Source: Mycobacterium kansasii ATCC 12478 (GTDB lineage Bacteria; Actinomycetota; Actinomycetes; Mycobacteriales; Mycobacteriaceae). From it: a stretch of 64,000 nucleotides of DNA. Shown here piece by piece: positions 43,701-51,683 of the stretch. The notes under the pieces were generated by a model, which was not told where the DNA came from, made no database searches, and saw nothing but the letters and a program-made list of their open reading frames with translations. The DNA lies in the NCBI RefSeq assembly GCF_000157895.3, contig NC_022663.1:2294001-2358000 (forward strand), read 5' to 3'. Positions within the stretch are counted from its first letter, which is position 1. Each line of letters opens with the position of its first letter. The translations under genes were made by a program, and so were the position numbers.

Positions 43701-44527
43701 GGCTCACCGAACCTGCCTCATGCGGGTTGTCCTCGCTCAAGAGCCAGGTCGGCCACCTGGGGGTGGCCGCCGGCGTGACCGGGTTGATCCGCGCGGCGTT
43801 GGCGGTGCGCAACGCGGTGATTCCGCCGAACGTCAACTTTCGACGACTCAGCCCGGAAATCGGCGACGGCGCGGTTCCGTTCTACATTCCCACCGAAGCG
43901 CGGCCGTGGCCGGCGCGGCGTACCCGCGTGGCCGCGGTCAGCAGCTTCGGCGCCGGCGGCATCAACGCGCATGCGATCGTGGAACAGGGTTACGAGTCGG
44001 CCGCGACCACTCCGGCCGTTCCGTGCCTGCTGCTGTCCGCGCACACCGAAACCGCGCTGCGGGCCGACGCGCACCGCATCGCCGACCACCTGGCGGCACA
44101 TCCCGACAACTACCCGCAGGTGCTGCGCCACCTCCAGGCCGGTCGCCCACCGATGCGGTACCGCGCGGCAGCTGTGCATGCCGACGCGGAATCCGCGGTG
44201 GCCTGGCTGCGTGGCGTCGTCGCGACGCAGGTCACCGGCGATGCGCCGGCGGGGCCAGCCCGGCTGCCGGCCTGCGGCAGGTCACCACAGGACCTTGCCC
44301 AAGCGTGGATGCGGGGAGCCGTGATCGAGTGGGCGCAGGGGTCGGCTCAGCCGCCGTGGGACTTCCCGCCGCCGTCGTTGGATCTTGACGACTACGACTT
44401 TCCCCGGGCCGGCCGGCGCCCCGTGCCGGACGCGGCGGCACCCTCGAGCCGAGGCAAGGTGCTGACCTCCGGGCGACGACCCGATCTCCGGCCCCGCGCG
44501 GGTAATCGCCTGACGCACTTCAGGTGA
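37736..44527 (+). CDS. Hybrid NRPS-PKS, A-T-C-A-T-KS, without AT or thioesterase
   Basis: 2263 residues from GTG 37736. A1 about 20-520 (YTSGTTGLPKG, YGPTECT, YRTGD, NGKVDE); T1 with Ser near 569 (GGDSLTAL); C about 600-1040 (HHIAVDG near 760); A2 about 1060-1540 (FTSGSTGTPKG, YGPTET, YRSGD, SGKLDR); T2 with Ser near 1611 (GATSLDLM); KS about 1680-2085 with Cys near 1833 (AACASSL), His near 1968 (EAHGTAT) and His near 2005 (GHLG). A short 170-residue tail without a recognised domain ends the protein. Both A domains keep the Asp of alpha-amino-acid pockets (FDALTF, FDVSFQ). It would make an enzyme-bound dipeptide and pass it to the KS, so extension and release need partners encoded elsewhere. 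A freestanding AT, ACP or PPTase is not found nearby. Confidence 0.93.
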   Translation: MDPQTPTAAATAPNDRARRSLAAAVLDQVRRTPEAPAVVDGDRVLAYDDLERLSATVARGLHAAGIGPGQAVAICLPRSWQLVCVMLGIRRAGATVVPLDADSPVTRQHHILADSGSVAVVCATPETAPTPASVRALRVADLLDAGPGPLDRVDAPPQDPGFVFYTSGTTGLPKGVEVCDAGILRLAEPGWLRFDPGTRVASMSNPAFDALTFEVWTPLLTGGTCVVFGGLGLNGSTGLNGQAHLQTPRRLAEALRRSRIDTVFVTTALFNTLIDAVPDCFATVSRVLIGGEQLDAARIRRWYRDNPASATELVNVYGPTECTTFALYHPIPADFAGDVVPIGRPLPSTAAVLVADGNRAAAAGELAELYLSGAGLADGYRNLADETASRFVRLPWHDDGVQRWYRTGDLVRRDEAGLIVFVGRADRQVKVRGFRIEPAEVERQLAAHPAIRQVRVCTRRHPDGRHELLAYLVLAANLTFDAYHRHLADTVAPYMRPQHTYVVDALPHTANGKVDEAALLNCAVAPWRRPRTVECHAGATLRELLELAGGVLGVADLAASDRFVTSGGDSLTALRLRFEIQRRWQVDVPPADVIGKDFAALADAIDTGAHAGHYPPVPAPTGLRSAPATSEQQRLWLLQQRDPQNRAYDVRLAFQLQGAPDVAALRVAVCRLVARHPALRTGLRAALDGLRQEVGDPYDPWDSVDARDGEAWQLTADRFFAPAFDLAQPRMLRAGLAPHGDFGGSARPAATGGFMLLLHLHHIAVDGISLNVLFRELSADYAALAAGQALPEHRPAHTPVEATLWQRDLRCSPGYQDQRRALRRHYAGLEWPTPRAETAGGNARLFRSSLDAGQRAGIARLAAELGLTRFQLLLAAFTWSLYGVTGRTRPIVATPVAGRPMAEFESAVGMFANTVLLPVDLAPDAQLRAQLQRQAVATQEVLNRQDVTLADVLTDTPVPAGVSPLEFLFVLESTDYGALALPDCGVRHLWPQPAQAKCPLTLFVLEREAGPDCVWEYAEGAFDGDRIQAAAELFHRAVDLLISDSSGTLTELAAPYRADIAGHGRGPRSTPSFVTVAEGFARQVARTPHAPAVTTSEHALSYAELDAHAAALAAQLPQVSDPAAPARVAMYLPPSAEHVVALLAAARLNVTAVPLDPAYPAELLGQILRQAEPLCVLMLPGAEAEVAAVAPDGVPRLVVTLAAAAPAIPCAAAPHDGRRPLYTLFTSGSTGTPKGVDVPDSTLCNLLHWQSEHGGLAGAAVTQQFSALSFDVSFQEIFTTLCSGGRLHLVDPAWRRDLPQLLDQLETAGVERLFLPYVALQLLAEHGVRLDRYPSRLREVITAGEQLICTPAVRSWFARLPSARLFNHYGPTETHVVSALVLDGDPETWPERPAIGRPVANAVLRVVDDTGDPVAPGVTGRLLIGGQMAAPCYLGDAELNRTRFTAVPGQGLFYRSGDLAHVDHDGLFHYDGRDDEQIKISGHRLELGQVEAALLRHPRIGGAVVIPANGSLRALVQCHGPDDPSVDELNSHLAGLLPAHARIADFRRVDALPLTPSGKLDRRAATTVQGRELATVTAWRDVSALEGRLYGEFLAATGKPLRPDQKFFDAGATSLDLMRFQQRCSTELGLPFTVADLFEFLSIRELSRHLETSQASAAPAPGPRPAAREYRDGPVAEAIAIVGMAVRAPGAPDLASFWRLVETGGSGVEHFEAADGLVGARSQLDGMLAFDPDRFGISHRHARLMDPQQRHLLMSCTAALAHAGIAEPGTARVGLVATGGYDTYYEAMMREADPADLPSGLSMEILHEKNFLAAKAAYYLQLTGPVFTAQAACASSLVAVHLAAGLLREDDADVMLVAGVNVDTALTDGYRHRPHYFLAPDGVCRPFSDDAEGTLGASGVAVVVLKRLSQAERDGDTIHAVITGSAINNDGSRKHSFMAPSVAGQRTVIAQALRRSGRSATEIGYVEAHGTATRLGDPVEVNALQQGYGLTEPASCGLSSLKSQVGHLGVAAGVTGLIRAALAVRNAVIPPNVNFRRLSPEIGDGAVPFYIPTEARPWPARRTRVAAVSSFGAGGINAHAIVEQGYESAATTPAVPCLLLSAHTETALRADAHRIADHLAAHPDNYPQVLRHLQAGRPPMRYRAAAVHADAESAVAWLRGVVATQVTGDAPAGPARLPACGRSPQDLAQAWMRGAVIEWAQGSAQPPWDFPPPSLDLDDYDFPRAGRRPVPDAAAPSSRGKVLTSGRRPDLRPRAGNRLTHFR

Positions 44528-45125
44528 TGTCGCCGTCGACGTAGCGCTGCAGGTTGGGCGCAAGCGCTGCCACCGCCTCGTCGTCGGGCATCGACGCGAT
44601 CGGCTCGATTTTCCAGACGTAGCGCAGCAGGGCGAAGCCGATCAGCTGACTGGCGATCAACGCACTGCGACGCAGCCGTTCGCCCTCGTCGTCGCCGAGC
44701 GTCGACTCACCGATCAGCCCGCGCTCGACGATGAGCCGGAGCTTTTCGCGGGTCGTCGGTTCGTGGGCGGCGGTGAGCACCACTGCGCGCAGCGCGGGAC
44801 CGACCTCCTCATCCGTCCAGATGTCGAGCACGTTGCGGATCAATTGCCTGCCCAGCTGATCTCGTGACGCCGCCCAGGTTTTGGCGACCGAGTCGAGCCA
44901 CTTCTGCGGCGGCGTGGTGGCCGCGTCGAGCAGGCCTTCCTTGGAGCCGAAGTAGTGGTAGATCAGCGCCGGGTCGACGTCGGCGGCGCGGGCGACGGCG
45001 CGAATCGCCGTGCCGGCCCAGCCGTGTTCGGCGAACTCGTCGCGGGCCGCGGTCAGGATGCGCGCCGCCAGCACGCCGCGGTCGTCGCGCGGGCCGGGGG
45101 TGCCGGATCGTTTCGCCACAGTCAC
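44520..45125 (-). CDS. TetR-family repressor
   Basis: About 201 residues from GTG 45125 (VTVAKRSGTPGPRDDRG); ATG 45146 in frame would lie within the operator region. Helix-turn-helix ILTAARDEFAEHGWAGTAIRAVA...ALIYHYFGSKEGLLDA is textbook TetR. Its 3' end overlaps the NRPS gene by 8 bases, convergently. Divergent from a CocE-type hydrolase with a long dyad between, so it probably represses both genes. Confidence 0.9.
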   Translation of the reverse strand: MTVAKRSGTPGPRDDRGVLAARILTAARDEFAEHGWAGTAIRAVARAADVDPALIYHYFGSKEGLLDAATTPPQKWLDSVAKTWAASRDQLGRQLIRNVLDIWTDEEVGPALRAVVLTAAHEPTTREKLRLIVERGLIGESTLGDDEGERLRRSALIASQLIGFALLRYVWKIEPIASMPDDEAVAALAPNLQRYVDGDIT

Positions 45126-45140
45126 ACCATACCCGCGAAA

Positions 45141-45180
45141 TTTCATCTTGCGTTGAAACTAGTTTCAACGTAGCGTGAAA
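45141..45180. promoter_or_regulatory. Extended dyad operator between tetR and hydrolase
   Basis: CGTTGAAACTAGTTTCAACG at 45151-45170 is a perfect 20-base palindrome. Outside it, TTTCA at 45141-45145 and TGAAA at 45176-45180 are also inverted, on the same centre. It lies 2 bases before the hydrolase start and would block both promoters when bound. Confidence 0.85.
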
Positions 45181-45182
45181 CT

Positions 45183-46895
45183 ATGACGAGCACACTCAAC
45201 GGCCCCCAGACCACCGGCCGGCAATACCGCAACCTCAGCGAGCCTCGCCACACCCCCCGCACCGACACCAACGCGGCGATCACGGTCCGCGACGGGACCA
45301 GGTTGTTGGCCGATGTGCACCGCCCCGATTCCGACGGCCGCTTCCCCGCGCTGCTGGCCGCTTCGCCCTACCCGCGGCAGATGCAGGACTTCGGCGCACC
45401 CGCCGGTTTCATCGAGGCCGGCGCGACCGACTTCTGGGTGTCGCGCGGCTATGCGCACGTGATCGCCAACCTCCGCGGCACCTGCGGGTCCGGCGGCACG
45501 TTCAGCTTCTTCGACGCACAGGAGCGCCAAGACCTCTACGACGTTGTCGAGTGGGTCGCCGCACAACCCTGGTGCGACGGAAACGTCGGCATGATCGGCA
45601 TCAGCTACTTCGCGATGAGCCAGCTCGAAGCCGCCGTCGAGCGCCCGCCGCACCTCAAGGCGATCTTCCCCGTGGCGGTCACCACCGACCTCTACGAGGG
45701 AGCCAACCATCACGGCCTGCTGAGTTCGTCTTTCGTCACACCCTTCCTCGCGATGACCGGCCTGACGGCCGCGCGCAGCGACAAGCTCTGGCGCAGCAAG
45801 CCCGTCGGTCTGCTTCGCCGGGTGCTCAACAACCCGCGGGTGCATAAGAAGTTCGAAACCCTCAACGGGGAGTCGGCGCTCACCATGCTGCGCCAGCTCC
45901 TCCGCCTACCGCACAATCCGCATCCGTGGGACGAGCTGTGGCTCGACGCCGCGGTCAGGCATCCAACCCGCGACCAGTGGTGGCAGGAGCGAAACCTGTT
46001 GCCGCTACTGAAGGAAATCGACATCCCGGTCTACCTCGGCTGCGACTGGGACAACGTGCCACTACACCTCCCGTCAACGTTTGCCACCTGGAACGCATTG
46101 TCGGACAACGCTTGTGTGCGAATGGGTCTACTCGGAAAGTTCGGCCTGACCTGGCCATGGGAAAGTCTGCACGTCGAAGCGCTTGCCTGGTACGACCACT
46201 GGCTCAAGGGCCGCGACACCGGAATCCTCGACGGGCCGCCGATCCGCTATTTTCTGCCGGGCGCCGATGAATGGCGTACCGCCGAGGCATGGCCGCCGTC
46301 GATGACGCCGCACCGCGAACTCGCCCTGCGCGCCGACGGCGCGTTGCGCGCGGACGAGGGTGAGCCGGGCAGCCGCGAATTCATGGTGCTGGGTTCGGGA
46401 TTGGGCCGCGTCAAGGCGAGTGCTATCGATCCACCGTCGATACTGACCTGGACCGGCACCCCGTTGAGCGAGGGCCTCGATGTCGTGGGCGACATCGAGC
46501 TGCGACTGGTGGCATCGGCGACGGCGATCGACACCGCGTGGATTGTCACGCTGCAGGACGTGGCGCCCGATGGCCAAACCACCGATGTGACGGCGGGCTG
46601 GCTGCGCGCGAGCATGCGTGCGCTCGACGAGGCGGCGAGCCGCCCCGGGGCGCCGGCCTTGCCCTGTACGAACGCTCAGGGGATACCGGTAGGACAAGAC
46701 GTCGTGTATCGAATCCCATTGGTTCCCAACGCTCGCCGGTTCAAGAGCGGGCACCGGATCCAGCTGGTGCTCACTAGCGACGACCAAGATCCGTCGGTGC
46801 CCGCCATCATGGGTTTCCGGCATGCCAGCGTCGGTACCAGCAGCCTGAACACCGTCCGCTCGTCGTCGCGACTTCTGCTCCCGGTACTTGGCTAA
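45183..46895 (+). CDS. CocE/NonD-type acyl hydrolase (peptidase S15 family)
   Basis: 570 residues. X-Pro dipeptidyl-peptidase-like alpha/beta hydrolase: N-terminal catalytic domain with nucleophile S141 in GMIGISYFAMSQ, then the C-terminal jelly-roll domain (FMVLGSGLGRVKAS to the end, including HRIQLVLTSDDQD). Family members hydrolyse esters such as cocaine or acyl amides; the natural substrate is unknown. Regulated by the divergent TetR gene through the palindrome at its start, so it is probably induced by its substrate. Confidence 0.88.
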   Translation: MTSTLNGPQTTGRQYRNLSEPRHTPRTDTNAAITVRDGTRLLADVHRPDSDGRFPALLAASPYPRQMQDFGAPAGFIEAGATDFWVSRGYAHVIANLRGTCGSGGTFSFFDAQERQDLYDVVEWVAAQPWCDGNVGMIGISYFAMSQLEAAVERPPHLKAIFPVAVTTDLYEGANHHGLLSSSFVTPFLAMTGLTAARSDKLWRSKPVGLLRRVLNNPRVHKKFETLNGESALTMLRQLLRLPHNPHPWDELWLDAAVRHPTRDQWWQERNLLPLLKEIDIPVYLGCDWDNVPLHLPSTFATWNALSDNACVRMGLLGKFGLTWPWESLHVEALAWYDHWLKGRDTGILDGPPIRYFLPGADEWRTAEAWPPSMTPHRELALRADGALRADEGEPGSREFMVLGSGLGRVKASAIDPPSILTWTGTPLSEGLDVVGDIELRLVASATAIDTAWIVTLQDVAPDGQTTDVTAGWLRASMRALDEAASRPGAPALPCTNAQGIPVGQDVVYRIPLVPNARRFKSGHRIQLVLTSDDQDPSVPAIMGFRHASVGTSSLNTVRSSSRLLLPVLG

Positions 46896-47067
46896 CGTAA
46901 TGATATTGCGGCCGAGACACTGAGCCGCGGGCATTTCGGGCAGATCGCGGCATCGCGGAATAGCGGTAAATGCGGATATTTCATGACGGTTTCGGTTGGG
47001 CGAAGATACGGCAGCTTTGGAAGTCGATTAGCGCCATTGCCATTGGCTCAGCTATAACGTTGCCCGG

Positions 47068-48687
47068 ATGCGCGAATCGAACACGTGTGAGAGATGCTGG
47101 CGCCCAGCATTTCACGTTGCCGTGTCGGCATTCGTCGTCATTGCCTTCACCGTCATCCTCGCATCGCCGATAGCTCATGCGGCCGCGGTGACCGCAACCT
47201 TGGCGGTGACCTCGCAGTGGAACACCGGCTTTGTGGCCAACTACAAGATAGTGAACTCGGGCTCGGCTCAGCTGACCGACTGGACGGTCGAATTCGATTT
47301 GCCTGCAGACGAATCGATCTCCAATGTGTGGAGTAGCAAGCTGGCCCAGTCCGGAACGCACTTCGTCCTGACCCCCGAAGATTACAACCGAACGATTGCG
47401 CCCGGCGGCTCCATCAGCATCGGCTTCCAGGCCGAGCTGACCGGCGCCTATTCACCACCGGCGAATTGTCTGGTCAATGGCCAACCTTGCACCACCGGAT
47501 CGACCCCGAGCACCACGGCTACCACTGCGACGACGACTCCCACCACTCCCACCACTCCCACCACGACCACTACGACCACGACGACCACTACGACCACGAC
47601 GACCACGACACCGACGACCACCACCTCGACGACGGGGGCCGCCACCCCCGGCGCGGCGACCGCGACGTTTGCGGTGACCTCGCAATGGGACACCGGCTTC
47701 GTGGCCAACTACAACATCGCCAACCCGGGCGCCGCGCAGCTGAACGGCTGGAAACTCGAATTCGATTTGCCCGCCGGCGAATCCATCACCAATGCGTGGA
47801 GCAGCAAACTTGCCCAATCCGGTACGCATTACGTCCTGACTCCCGAGTCTTACAACAGCACAATCGCTCCGGGCAATTCGGTCACCGTCGGTTTCCAGGC
47901 CGCTCAGACGGGCGCATATGCGCCACCGGCGAATTGTCTGCTCAACGGCCAGTCCTGTACCGGCGGATCGGTATCAACCAGCCAGGCCACGACTCCGGCG
48001 ACAACCACGAGCACCGCAACCAGCGGTACCCAGATTTGCGATCAGTTCGGAACGACGACGATCGGAGGCGCCTACGTCGTTCAGAACAATCGGTGGGGCA
48101 CCAGCGCCGCGCAGTGCATCAACGTCACCGCTACCGGGTTCGCCATCACCAAAGAGGACGGCTCTGCACCCACCAACGGCGCTCCGCTGTCATATCCGTC
48201 GGTCTACCTGGGCTGCCACTACAGCAATTGCTCCCCGGGCAGCAGGCTGCCGGCCCAGCTGAGCGAGCTCACCAGTGCTAACAGCAGCATTAGTTACAGC
48301 TACGCCAGTGGCACTTACGACGCGGCGTACGACATCTGGCTGGATCCGACACCGAAGAAGGACGGCGTCAACCAGATGGAGATCATGATCTGGTTCAACC
48401 GTCAGGGCTCCATCCAGCCGGTCGGCGCGCAGGTCGGCACGGCCACTATCGGTGGCCGCAATTGGGATGTTTGGCAAGGCAGCAACGGCAGTAACAACGT
48501 GATCTCCTACGTCGCGCCGACGCCGATCAACTCGTGGAGCTTCGACGTGCTGGATTTCGTCAGCGACGTCCGCAACCGGGGCGCGATAACCAGTTCCTGG
48601 TACCTCACCAGCATTCAGGCCGGATTCGAGCCGTGGAACGGCGGCATCGGCCTTGCCGTCAATTCGTTCTCGGCCACCGTCAACTGA
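47068..48687 (+). CDS. Secreted GH12 endoglucanase with two CBM2 domains
   Basis: 539 residues. Signal peptide to about residue 38 (FVVIAFTVILASPIAHA); first CBM2 about 39-138 (TSQWNTGFVANYKI); a Thr/Pro linker of about 50 residues with long Thr runs; second CBM2 about 195-298, very like the first; a short linker; then a GH12 domain from about 320. E438 (QMEIMIWFN) fits the nucleophile and E521 (GFEPWNGG) the acid/base. It should cleave beta-1,4-glucan outside the cell while bound to cellulose. M. tuberculosis has a related, split celA2 gene; here the protein is intact. Confidence 0.92.
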   Translation: MRESNTCERCWRPAFHVAVSAFVVIAFTVILASPIAHAAAVTATLAVTSQWNTGFVANYKIVNSGSAQLTDWTVEFDLPADESISNVWSSKLAQSGTHFVLTPEDYNRTIAPGGSISIGFQAELTGAYSPPANCLVNGQPCTTGSTPSTTATTATTTPTTPTTPTTTTTTTTTTTTTTTTTPTTTTSTTGAATPGAATATFAVTSQWDTGFVANYNIANPGAAQLNGWKLEFDLPAGESITNAWSSKLAQSGTHYVLTPESYNSTIAPGNSVTVGFQAAQTGAYAPPANCLLNGQSCTGGSVSTSQATTPATTTSTATSGTQICDQFGTTTIGGAYVVQNNRWGTSAAQCINVTATGFAITKEDGSAPTNGAPLSYPSVYLGCHYSNCSPGSRLPAQLSELTSANSSISYSYASGTYDAAYDIWLDPTPKKDGVNQMEIMIWFNRQGSIQPVGAQVGTATIGGRNWDVWQGSNGSNNVISYVAPTPINSWSFDVLDFVSDVRNRGAITSSWYLTSIQAGFEPWNGGIGLAVNSFSATVN

Positions 48688-48764
48688 CCAGGCTGCACTA
48701 GCGGTCAGTCCGGGCATATCCGGCGCGACCACGCGCCTCGACAGCCCATCCGCAACCGAACGGC

Positions 48765-48781
48765 CCCCCAAGAGCCGGGGG
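48765..48781 (+). terminator. Possible terminator after the cellulase gene
   Basis: CCCCC at 48765-48769 pairs with GGGGG at 48777-48781 across a seven-base loop, 78 bases after the stop codon. No T-run follows. Weak evidence. Confidence 0.35.
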
Positions 48782-48846
48782 TGTGCCGCTACGCGCCTTC
48801 CCCGAACGGCACCTGCGGCTTCACATACACTTCATATAATTGATTT

Positions 48847-48860
48847 TTAAGTTTATTAAG
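48847..48860 (+). promoter_or_regulatory. TTAAG direct repeat in crtE promoter
   Basis: TTAAGTTTATTAAG (TTAAG, four bases, TTAAG) about 100 bases before crtE, in a conspicuously AT-rich stretch. The same arrangement precedes the marR gene and a related pair precedes idi2. Candidate site for the carotenoid regulator. Confidence 0.5.
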
Positions 48861-48961
48861 CGATTCGCCCGGTTCTCCTCTAAGCTGCCACTAGCGTCGC
48901 AACCACTTCTCAACGTGGTGCAGACCGTTTTGCTACCCAACGAACAGGGAGGCATGAGCCG

Positions 48962-50128
48962 GTGTGTGCTAGCTTTTCGCGCCAACCGCCGACGGCCGAG
49001 CTGCCTACGGTGTCAGTGGCGGCCGGGGTGGATTCGCCGCCGACGACCGCCGGCTACCGATCACCCACCGTCGATTCCGCTTCTTGGCGAGCCATGTTTC
49101 GGCGGGCGGTCCTGGCCACTGTCGGTGAGTTCGTCGTGACGCGCAGTGCATCCCAGCTCGACGAGGCAGCTTCGGCGGCCGCGGGCGAAATCTTGTTGAC
49201 GTTCGTCTCACGCGGCAAATGCCTGCGGTCCACCTTCATGTACCTGGGCTGGCTGTGCGGCGCCGCGCCGAGCCGCGCGGCCCTGTCGGCTGCGGCCAGC
49301 TTGGAGTTGCTGCATGCGTTTGCGCTCCTGCAGGACGATGTGATGGACCGATCGTCACAGCGGCGCGGTAGCCCGGCTGTGCACGTCCAGCTTGCCGAGT
49401 GGTACAGGCTACGTGGATTATCCGGCCCGGCAGGGCGATTCGGTGAATCGGCGGCGATCCTGCTGGGCGATGTCTGCCTCATCTGGGCCGAACAGATGCT
49501 GCGCGAAAGCGGTGTCGAAGCCCGCCGGCTGCAGCAACTGTGGCCGCGATACGACGCGATGCGCATCGAGCTGGCGGTAGGCCAATTCGCCGACTTGGCC
49601 AACGATATCCGCGACCGTCCGTCGCTGCGGACCGTCCTCGACATCGCGCGGCGCAAGTCGGGCAACTACACGGTGCGCCGGCCGTTGGAAATGGGCGCGG
49701 CGATGGCCGACTGCGACGATCGCACATTGACCCAACTCGGGCTCTACGGTGCCGATGTCGGCGAGGCCTTCCAGCTGCGCGACGACCTACTGGGCGTGTT
49801 CGGCCCGCCGGCGACCACAGGCAAGCCCAACGGCGGGGATCTGCTCGACCGCAAAGCCACCAGCGTGGTGGTGGCCGCCCATGAGATGGCCGACCAGTCG
49901 GCACGCCGGGAGCTTGCCGAGCTGGTGCGTGCCGATCACCTCGACGATGCAGCGCTGGATCGCTTCCGAGCGGTAATCATCGCGACGGGTGCCGCACAGC
50001 GCATCGAGGGCATGATCAGACGCCGCGTTGACCGTGCCCGAAATGTCCTGGACCACATCGTGATCGACTGCGCCGCACGCACGGCGCTGGCCACCTTGGC
50101 GGAGGCCTGCGTGGAGCGCACCGCATGA
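48962..50128 (+). CDS. crtE: Geranylgeranyl diphosphate synthase
   Basis: Trans-prenyltransferase, 388 residues from GTG 48962, with AGGGAGG upstream. First Asp-rich motif LLQDDVMDRSSQRRG and second LRDDLLGVFG are present. It condenses isopentenyl diphosphate to geranylgeranyl diphosphate, the C20 precursor of carotenoids. First gene of crtE-crtI-crtB-crtYc-crtYd. About 60 N-terminal residues before the core are poorly conserved, so a later start is possible. Confidence 0.92.
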   Translation: MCASFSRQPPTAELPTVSVAAGVDSPPTTAGYRSPTVDSASWRAMFRRAVLATVGEFVVTRSASQLDEAASAAAGEILLTFVSRGKCLRSTFMYLGWLCGAAPSRAALSAAASLELLHAFALLQDDVMDRSSQRRGSPAVHVQLAEWYRLRGLSGPAGRFGESAAILLGDVCLIWAEQMLRESGVEARRLQQLWPRYDAMRIELAVGQFADLANDIRDRPSLRTVLDIARRKSGNYTVRRPLEMGAAMADCDDRTLTQLGLYGADVGEAFQLRDDLLGVFGPPATTGKPNGGDLLDRKATSVVVAAHEMADQSARRELAELVRADHLDDAALDRFRAVIIATGAAQRIEGMIRRRVDRARNVLDHIVIDCAARTALATLAEACVERTA

Positions 50129-50141
50129 TAGGAGCCCGGTA

Positions 50142-51683
50142 ATGCGGACCATCCAGGGACGCACCGACCACGTGGTGGTGATCGGTGCGGGATTGGCGGG
50201 ACTGTCCACCGCACTGCATCTGGCCGGCCGCGGCCGCAGTGTCACGGTGGTCGAGCGCGAACCGTGGCCGGGCGGGCGCGCGGGACGACTCGACGTCGGC
50301 GGCTACCAAATCGACACCGGCCCAACGGTGCTCACCATGCCCGACATCATCGACGATGTATTCGCCGCCGTAGGCGAAACCAGCTCTGGCCGTTTGGAAC
50401 TGCTCCCGGTGGACCCGGCTTACCACGCGATGTTCGCCGACGGCAGCTCTCTCGACGTCCATTGCGACGCCGACCGGATGGCATCGGCCATCCAGACGTT
50501 TGCCGGCAGCCGGGAGGCCGTCGGCTACCGCCAGTTGCGCGAGTGGCTGACACGGCTGTACCGCACCGAAATGGACGGGTTCATCGCCGCCAATTTCGAT
50601 TCGCCATTGTCGCTGCTGACACCACAGCTGGCTCGGCTGGCGGCGATCGGTGGATTCCGCAACTGGGACGCCATGGTCGGGCGCTACCTCAGCGACCCGC
50701 GGCTGCGACGGATCTTCACCTTCCAATCGCTGTACGCCGGTGTGGCCCCGCGCGATGCCTTGGCCGCGTATGCCGTGATCGCATACATGGACACCGTGTC
50801 GGGCGTGTTCTTCCCGCGCGGCGGCGTCCGAGCGCTACCCGATGCGCTGGCGGCCGCCGGAACCGGCGCCGGCGTGCAGTTTCATTACCGTTGCAGCGCC
50901 ACCGAACTCGAACACAGCGGCAACCGCATCACCGCCGTGCACACCGACCGGGGACAGCGCATCCCCTGCGACGCCGTCGTGCTCACCACCGAACTACCCA
51001 CGACGTACCGACTATTGGGCCGCACACCGCGTCGCGTCCGTGCATTGCGGGCCTCGCCGTCCGCCGTCGTCGTCCACGCCGGCTGCCGCAGCGTCTCGTC
51101 GGCGGACCGTCCGATATCTCATCACACAATCCTTTTCGGGGCAGCGTGGGAGCAGACTTTCACCGACATCATTCGTGACGGCCTTCTGATGCGGGACCCG
51201 TCGCTACTGGTTACCCGGCCGACAGCGAGCGATCCGACGCTGGCCCCCACCGGCCGCGACCTGTTCTACCTGCTTGCACCGGCACCCAACCTGGCCGCCG
51301 GTGCGGTCGACTGGCCCACCGCCGGCAACGCCTACGCGGAATCGATCATCGACACCGTCGGCGACCGGCTGCTGCCGGAGCTTCGCGACAGTGCCGACGT
51401 GCTCGACGTTGTCACCCCGCTGGATTGGGCGCGTCAGGGCATGGCGGCAGGCACACCGTTCGCGCTGGCGCACACGTTTGGCCAGACGGGGCCGTTCCGG
51501 CCGGCAAACATGGTTCGCGGCGTCGACAATGCCGTGCTGGCGGGGTCGTCGACCATTCCCGGCGTCGGTGTGCCGACCACGCTCATCTCCGGGCGGCTTG
51601 CCGCCGATCGCATCACCGGCGGCGTGCGCCGACAAGCACGCAACTTTGACATGAGAGTCGACGTGAAAGCGCAGATGTCATGA
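50142..51683 (+). CDS. crtI: Phytoene desaturase
   Basis: FAD-dependent desaturase, 513 residues, ATG 50142 after TAGGAG. N-terminal dinucleotide fold HVVVIGAGLAGLSTALHLA and the CrtI-type C-terminal motif AGSSTIPGVGVPTTLISGRLAA. Converts colourless phytoene to red lycopene at the membrane. Overlaps crtB by 4 bases. Confidence 0.95.
   Translation: MRTIQGRTDHVVVIGAGLAGLSTALHLAGRGRSVTVVEREPWPGGRAGRLDVGGYQIDTGPTVLTMPDIIDDVFAAVGETSSGRLELLPVDPAYHAMFADGSSLDVHCDADRMASAIQTFAGSREAVGYRQLREWLTRLYRTEMDGFIAANFDSPLSLLTPQLARLAAIGGFRNWDAMVGRYLSDPRLRRIFTFQSLYAGVAPRDALAAYAVIAYMDTVSGVFFPRGGVRALPDALAAAGTGAGVQFHYRCSATELEHSGNRITAVHTDRGQRIPCDAVVLTTELPTTYRLLGRTPRRVRALRASPSAVVVHAGCRSVSSADRPISHHTILFGAAWEQTFTDIIRDGLLMRDPSLLVTRPTASDPTLAPTGRDLFYLLAPAPNLAAGAVDWPTAGNAYAESIIDTVGDRLLPELRDSADVLDVVTPLDWARQGMAAGTPFALAHTFGQTGPFRPANMVRGVDNAVLAGSSTIPGVGVPTTLISGRLAADRITGGVRRQARNFDMRVDVKAQMS

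Noticed and set aside
44520..45125. TetR gene as pathway-specific regulator of the NRPS
   Set aside because: It is convergent with the NRPS and shares a strong operator with the divergent hydrolase, which is the more likely target.
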